Part shown: piece by piece, positions 61,070 to 64,000 of the stretch
Position numbering within the stretch: the stretch's first letter is position 1
How the letters are laid out: every line of letters starts with the position of its first letter
Virus record (IMG/VR): IMGVR_UViG_3300047564_003843
Span: 96,705-160,704 of that record
DNA: 64,000 nt
Source: a virus
Strand: one strand, 5' to 3'
Position numbers and translations under genes: made by a program
Notes under the pieces: generated by a model
Seen by the model: the letters and a program-made list of their open reading frames with translations, nothing else
Databases searched by the model: none
Told to the model about the DNA's origin: nothing

Positions 61070-61111
61070 AAACTTGTTACCAAACTGTTATCTAATTCAC
61101 TGAGGTTGGGC

Positions 61112-61139
61112 TTGACATTATGCAGGAAGGTGCTAGATT
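61112..61139 (+). promoter_or_regulatory. Promoter of the first early + strand gene
   Basis: TTGACA (61112-61117), a 16-base spacer and TAGATT (61134-61139). The spacer region shares the 15-mer tgcaggaaggtgcta (61121-61135) with the promoter at 61812. The leader then forms a 6-bp hairpin (GGTGAG with CTCACC, 61148-61162) before the gene. Confidence 0.75.
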
Positions 61140-61186
61140 AGAGGAGTGGTGAGAGGCTCACCGCATAAATGACGAAAGAGGCAAAG

Positions 61187-61399
61187 ATGAAAACTTATGG
61201 TGTAGCAATCACCGCAGGTGGAACAAAGTATCACTTCCATGTAGACCGTATCAAAGATGTTCGAGAGTTGTTCTCGGGGTCACGGTATGTGACTGACTTT
61301 CAGGTGACTGAAGAGTCCCGCACCAATGACGGGTGTGTCGCTCACAGGGAGATGCCCGCAGAAGAAGTGCAAGACATTATCTGGGGGAGAGCTTCCTAA
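61187..61399 (+). CDS. Small early protein of unknown function
   Basis: A 70-residue protein (MKTYGVAITAGGTKYHFHVD...). The start is placed at 61187 because AAAGAGG lies 5 bases before it and the sequence around it parallels that before the gene at 61875; an in-frame ATG at 61169 has no ribosome site. Beta-rich N-terminal part, acidic C-terminus (EEVQDIIWGRAS). It is the first gene of the rightward early operon and its TAA overlaps the next ATG by one base. Could be a host-takeover factor; not recognised. Confidence 0.65.
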   Translation: MKTYGVAITAGGTKYHFHVDRIKDVRELFSGSRYVTDFQVTEESRTNDGCVAHREMPAEEVQDIIWGRAS

Positions 61400-61728
61400 T
61401 GACTACCGCACTAGTTCTCAAGGCAGACGGCACAATGGAAACCCTAGATAAAGTGGGGCTTCAAGAATTACAGACCGCAGTTGGTGGGTGGGTGCAAGCC
61501 GTAGACCTAGCACCAGACTTGACAATGTGGCTCAATGAAGAGGGCAAACTCATAGGGCTACCGCACAACCAAGCCGCACAGAAACTCTGGGATAAGACTT
61601 TCTGGGTGGGTTCAGATTTCGTCGTTGGTGATGTCGTCCTAACGGGTGGCACAGATGATGAGGGTCAGACCCTTGCTCTGGCTACAGACACCGCACAACG
61701 AGTCCGTGAGTTATTAGTTGCCTCCTAA
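61399..61728 (+). CDS. DUF3846-like protein
   Basis: A 109-residue protein: MTTALVLKADGTMETLDK, LQELQTAVGGWVQAVDL, MWLNEEGKLIGLPHNQAAQKLW and FVVGDVVLTGGTDDEG. The N-E-E-G-K-L-x-G-L-P-x-N core and the DxxVGDVVLTG strand are the hallmarks of DUF3846, common in actinobacteria, their plasmids and phages, with no known activity. The start at 61399 forms TAATG with the previous stop; GGGGGAGAG precedes it. A strong terminator follows. Confidence 0.82.
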   Translation: MTTALVLKADGTMETLDKVGLQELQTAVGGWVQAVDLAPDLTMWLNEEGKLIGLPHNQAAQKLWDKTFWVGSDFVVGDVVLTGGTDDEGQTLALATDTAQRVRELLVAS

Positions 61729-61749
61729 ATAACTCAAACGAAAGACCCT

Positions 61750-61775
61750 CCCTCCCTTCTTGGGGAGGGTTTTTT
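61750..61775 (+). terminator. Rho-independent terminator after the DUF3846 gene
   Basis: A 7-bp C/G-rich stem (61750-61756 with 61763-61769) is followed by six T residues. It ends the first early transcript and separates it from the second promoter. Confidence 0.85.
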
Positions 61776-61811
61776 GTTACCTAAATGTGATGTAATAAAC
61801 GGCGTGTCTAC

Positions 61812-61839
61812 TTGCAAAAGTGCAGGAAGGTGCTACAGT
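61812..61839 (+). promoter_or_regulatory. Promoter of the second early + strand transcript
   Basis: TTGCAA (61812-61817), a 16-base spacer, TACAGT (61834-61839). The spacer holds the same 15-mer tgcaggaaggtgcta (61821-61835) in the same register as the promoter at 61112, marking both as one promoter class. Confidence 0.7.
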
Positions 61840-61874
61840 TATCCGTATAGAGGCAAACGACGAAAGGAAAACAA

Positions 61875-62108
61875 ATGTCAGGCTACTACCCAGCAGGTGT
61901 TACAGGAAACGAATACCAAATCGCAGGGGCTCAGAGGGAGTGGAGTGATGTCCGTGCAGAGGCTTGCTACAACGAAGAGTGTAAGATGTTCGAGGTTGAA
62001 GATGTCGAGGCAGATGTAGACATTGAGTTGTATCACGACATGGAGTATTACGAGTGGGCTTGTCCAACTTGTGGGGCAACCCGCGACATTGAAAGAAATG
62101 TCGAATAG
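61875..62108 (+). CDS. Small zinc-ribbon-like early protein
   Basis: A 77-residue acidic protein with Cys31, Cys36, Cys63 and Cys66 (CYNEEC...CPTCG), a zinc-ribbon spacing. The N-terminus (MSGYYPAGVTGNEYQIAG) is Gly/Tyr-rich. It has its own promoter, a good ribosome site (GAAAGGAAAACAA) and its own terminator, so it is a single-gene transcript. Such phage early proteins often bind host transcription or division machinery; the target is not known. Confidence 0.7.
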   Translation: MSGYYPAGVTGNEYQIAGAQREWSDVRAEACYNEECKMFEVEDVEADVDIELYHDMEYYEWACPTCGATRDIERNVE

Positions 62109-62122
62109 AACCTAAAAAAGAG

Positions 62123-62150
62123 AACCCCGCTTCGGCGGGGTTTTTCTTTT
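62123..62150 (+). terminator. Rho-independent terminator
   Basis: AACCCCGC and GCGGGGTT pair around a TTCG tetraloop, followed by T-rich sequence. It ends the + strand early gene just before the leftward lysis transcript arrives. Confidence 0.9.
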
Positions 62151-62162
62151 GCTATGGGAGTA

Positions 62163-62202
62163 GAGGGCCTGGGAGGGTAAAAATTCCGATCACCAGGCCC
62201 TC
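62163..62202 (-). terminator. Hairpin terminating the lysis cassette
   Basis: GAGGGCCTGG (62163-62172) and CCAGGCCCTC (62193-62202) form a perfect 10-bp stem, 12 bases beyond the holin stop. It faces the + strand terminator, closing two convergent transcripts. Confidence 0.7.
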
Positions 62203-62213
62203 CAACATCTGAA

Positions 62214-62483
62214 TTACTTTGCTTTCTTAGATGTTTTTGCTTCAGCCTCAACGAAGATGTCATTAATTTCATCTTCAGTGAGCTTGCCATCGGTAAGGTA
62301 TGCGCGACTCAGGGCTTCAACCACTGTTGCTACACCACCAATACCTGCCATCAAGACTGCTTGCCATAGTTCGACACCAGCAATAGCACCAGCACCAATC
62401 ACAGACAACCCAGATGCAGAGAACACCGCAAGGATTCTTTTCATAATCCCAGAGGTTTTCTTACTCATTTTGTATGCTGACAT
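62214..62483 (-). CDS. Putative holin
   Basis: An 89-residue protein with a Lys-rich start (MSAYKMSKKTSG), two hydrophobic segments (ILAVFSASGLSVIGAGAIAG and WQAVLMAGIGGVATVVEAL) and a charged C-terminus (DIFVEAEAKTSKKAK), the layout of class II holins. It follows the endolysin genes. The start is ATG 62483, 9 bases after GGAAGGG; the ATG at 62513 has no ribosome site and lies at the edge of a leader hairpin. It would form membrane lesions that release the transglycosylase or trigger its action. It could instead be another small membrane lysis protein. Confidence 0.75.
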   Translation of the reverse strand: MSAYKMSKKTSGIMKRILAVFSASGLSVIGAGAIAGVELWQAVLMAGIGGVATVVEALSRAYLTDGKLTEDEINDIFVEAEAKTSKKAK

Positions 62484-62513
62484 GAGAACCGCCCTTCCAT
62501 AGTCCGTACCCAT

Positions 62514-62573
62514 GCGTTGGCGTTAAAACACCAACGCCCAGCACTCCGATTTTCTCAGAGATACTGGGCGTTG
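62514..62573 (-). promoter_or_regulatory. Alternating hairpins in the holin leader
   Basis: Three related blocks: 62514-62520, 62531-62541 and 62564-62573. The middle block can pair with the first (7 bp) or, alternatively, with the third (10 bp perfect, 62532-62541 with 62564-62573). The two pairings exclude each other, as in attenuators. It may set holin timing relative to the upstream endolysin gene. Confidence 0.5.
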
Positions 62574-62585
62574 ATACTTGTAAAA

Positions 62586-63242
62586 CTATGGAAGAACTTG
62601 AACTGATGTGCCTACAAACAAGGACTTGATGACGTCCTCGGCGTAAATACTATCTGCTTCGATTCCATTATCTTTCTTGTAGTCTTCTAGGGCTTCAACA
62701 GTTCCCGTACTTACCCAGCCTGGCTTGTCATCACCAGCAGTGATGTAGCCATGCTCCATCAAACGAGCCTGAAGTACACGAACGGAGTTGCTGTTCTGCT
62801 CAGTGTTTGACTGAAATACGAGTTTAGAAAGAAGAACAACAGATCCTTCTTCGATTTCCGTTGGGATCACAGCTGATGTGCTGGATTTTTTACCCTTGTT
62901 TCTCTTTGCAGGTGCAGCTGGAGCTGCTTCTACAACTGGAGCTGCTTCTTCAACAGCTGCTGCCATCACTACTGGAATAGTTTCTGGCTCTACCGCAACA
63001 GCAACAGGCTCCGCAGGGCGTTCCCATTTGGTTGCGTCTTGAACAAATCCATCTCCATCGCCATCTTTGGCATCTGGATTGAACCCATCAACGGGACGCT
63101 CCCACTCGGTACCATCTTGCACGAACCCATCACCATCACCATCGGTTGCATCTGGGTTGAAACCTTGTGGGACATTGACGCCACCCTGGTCCAAAATGTC
63201 AGGGTGATGAGTGCCCTCGTTTAGGTTTTTCTCATCGCTCAT
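62586..63242 (-). CDS. Peptidoglycan-binding-like lysis protein with two DGDGDGF repeats
   Basis: A 218-residue protein. Residues 27-50 and 53-76 are two copies of GFNPDAxDGDGDGFVQDxTxWERP, a calcium-binding-like loop repeat. A Pro/Ala linker follows, then a C-terminal domain (NSVRVLQARLMEHGYITAG, GTVEALEDYKKDNGI) matching peptidoglycan-binding domain 1. No catalytic motif or signal peptide was seen. It is 9 bases after the transglycosylase gene and probably anchors lysis factors to the wall or assists them. It may alternatively be a virion protein. Confidence 0.75.
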   Translation of the reverse strand: MSDEKNLNEGTHHPDILDQGGVNVPQGFNPDATDGDGDGFVQDGTEWERPVDGFNPDAKDGDGDGFVQDATKWERPAEPVAVAVEPETIPVVMAAAVEEAAPVVEAAPAAPAKRNKGKKSSTSAVIPTEIEEGSVVLLSKLVFQSNTEQNSNSVRVLQARLMEHGYITAGDDKPGWVSTGTVEALEDYKKDNGIEADSIYAEDVIKSLFVGTSVQVLP

Positions 63243-63251
63243 GGTTATCCT

Positions 63252-63905
63252 TTATTTATCTGATGGGTATTCAGCGAGAAATGTTCTAAATCTCTCACTA
63301 CCTTGATTATACCCTCTAACCTTCCACGCTGAGAAGTCAGTTCCACCCGCACTCATCTTGTATGCGATGGTTGCGTTAGTTACTGGGTCAAACAAATCAT
63401 CATTGGACTTGAGTTCATACTTGGCTCTACGAGCCTCTCCAAGAGAACCAATCATGTTTATTTGGAATAGTCCGTATGAGTTATCGCCTGTTGAGGCGTT
63501 CCCATTATGTGCTTTTGGACGACCATTGGATTCAGTCATCACGATAGCCCAAGCTGCCTTGAGGGATTGACCTTCAAAACCTACCAACTTCAGTAAGTTC
63601 TTTAGTTCTATCTCAGCTAGAGGGACTTTTCGTTCCTCAAACAGCTCAAGCTGTATCTCGGCTTTCAGATTTTTTACCTCTTGCAGCTTCTTCTCTTCTG
63701 TCGCAGCTCTGTCAATCTTCGCCGCAACTACTTTGAATAGCCGCACTTCTTCATTAACAACAACAACGGGGGCTGCTGCTTCTACTGCATCTACTCGATT
63801 AGTTTCTGCACTTGCTGCCGCGCTCCACACGACTGCTCCTGCTAGCACTGCTGCTATCACACCAAACACTGTGGTTTCGGCATGGCGAAATAAAGGGTTT
63901 CGCAT
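63252..63905 (-). CDS. Lytic transglycosylase-like endolysin with N-terminal membrane anchor
   Basis: A 217-residue protein. Residues 13-33 (FGVIAAVLAGAVVWSAAASA) form a signal-anchor or signal peptide. Residues 50-100 are helical and charged. Residues 105-217 are an SLT-like domain with the catalytic Glu125 in AIVMTESNGRPKAHN, the GDNSYGLFQIN motif and GYNQGSERFRTFL. It should cut the glycan of the cell wall. Ribosome site AAAGGAGAAGCAA. Such exported proteins can reach the wall through host secretion, with the holin only triggering lysis. Confidence 0.85.
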   Translation of the reverse strand: MRNPLFRHAETTVFGVIAAVLAGAVVWSAAASAETNRVDAVEAAAPVVVVNEEVRLFKVVAAKIDRAATEEKKLQEVKNLKAEIQLELFEERKVPLAEIELKNLLKLVGFEGQSLKAAWAIVMTESNGRPKAHNGNASTGDNSYGLFQINMIGSLGEARRAKYELKSNDDLFDPVTNATIAYKMSAGGTDFSAWKVRGYNQGSERFRTFLAEYPSDK

Positions 63906-63940
63906 TTGCTTCTCCTTTGTTAGGGGACATGGGCAGGTTG

Positions 63941-64000
63941 CTAGTTACTCGCAACCAATGGGCTAGGACGCCCTTCGTTTTGTCTAATGTGTCGTTTCAT
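63941..64000 (-). CDS. Possible 3' end of an upstream lysis-operon gene, cut by the window edge
   Basis: The minus frame is open from the edge to TAG at 63941 (ending RQNEGRPSPLVASN), 35 bases before the transglycosylase start. It may be the end of a gene outside the window or a 19-residue leader starting at the edge ATG. A small hairpin (63936-63956) surrounds the stop. Confidence 0.25.
   Translation of the reverse strand: MKRHIRQNEGRPSPLVASN

Larger units (their letters stand above)
60450..61111. other. Divergent non-coding control region with repeats, G-tracts and palindromes
   Basis: About 660 bases without a gene, between leftward (HTH) and rightward (small early) genes. Contents in order: TACACT box and CCGTACGG palindrome (60456-60485); T-rich tracts (60531-60620); two G-runs (60676-60689); five GTCAATG copies with a perfect 15-base palindrome (60649-60875); tandem GGTGGTGGGTCA units (60885-60916); CTGGCT-rich segment (60990-61020); CIRCE-like palindrome (61044-61069). 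This combination of iterons, A/T-rich tracts and divergent promoters suits a replication origin and/or transcription switch. No coding ORF there looks real. Confidence 0.65.

Noticed and set aside
1-64000. tRNA genes, insertion sequences, integrase and att sites
   Set aside because: I looked for cloverleaf-like intergenic segments, transposase and recombinase motifs and saw none; a tRNA scan was not possible here.

Overview
The window is most of the genome of a tailed, siphovirus-like bacteriophage that infects an actinobacterium. Evidence for a phage: a portal, a scaffold-fused HK97-type capsid protein, a capsid protease, a major tail tube protein, tail-assembly chaperones, a 1,246-residue tape measure, Dit-like and hub-like tail proteins, collagen-like fibres and a lysis cassette. 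Evidence for an actinobacterial host: two WhiB-family proteins (otherwise confined to Actinobacteria and their phages), a DUF1360 membrane protein, DUF6378 and DUF3846 proteins, and the actinophage type of capsid protease. The DNA is AT-rich, which would suit a small-genome planktonic actinobacterium, but that host guess is inference. No integrase, excisionase, immunity repressor or att site was seen, and the DNA polymerase has Tyr at the position that usually marks virulent phages.

Layout. 1-12.9 kb (+): a truncated tail protein, three collagen-like fibre proteins (the first ending in a cupredoxin-like domain), a subtilisin-type protease between fibres, a carbohydrate-binding-like protein, then a methyltransferase, a glycosyltransferase with TPR-like repeats and a flavin-dependent halogenase. 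12.9-16.4 kb (-): small regulatory and unknown genes, including a WhiB fused to a zinc ribbon and a second WhiB, plus a GT-B-like protein. 16.5-22.9 kb (-): replication and recombination (DUF669-like ssDNA-binding protein, Sak4-like ATPase, Cas4/RecB-like nuclease, SNF2 helicase, RuvC-like nuclease, family A DNA polymerase). 22.9-58.8 kb (-): the structural operon, transcribed portal -> zinc-cluster protein -> 3,137-residue multi-domain protein -> capsid protease -> capsid proteins -> tail tube -> head-tail connectors -> chaperones -> tape measure -> Dit -> hub -> S74 fibre. 58.8-60.4 kb (-): small overlapping genes ending at an HTH protein. 60.45-61.17 kb: the only long non-coding stretch, a divergent control region with repeats, a CIRCE-like palindrome and a promoter. 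61.2-62.1 kb (+): three small genes from two promoters that share a 15-nt core. 62.2-63.9 kb (-): lysis cassette (transglycosylase, peptidoglycan-binding-like protein, holin).

How it fits together. Leftward transcription from the 60.4 kb side would make the capsid and tail and then the replication genes. The right-hand + strand genes look early. The lysis genes run leftward from beyond the right edge and end in hairpins facing the + strand terminator. The left + strand block supplies adhesion fibres with enzymes that could process or decorate them. No large terminase lies in the window, although the whole head module does.

The least explained parts are the 3.1-kb-residue polyvalent protein beside the portal, the CIRCE-like operator, the halogenase/GT/methyltransferase cassette, the sharing of one about 60-residue repeat by four tail proteins, and the alternating hairpins before the holin.
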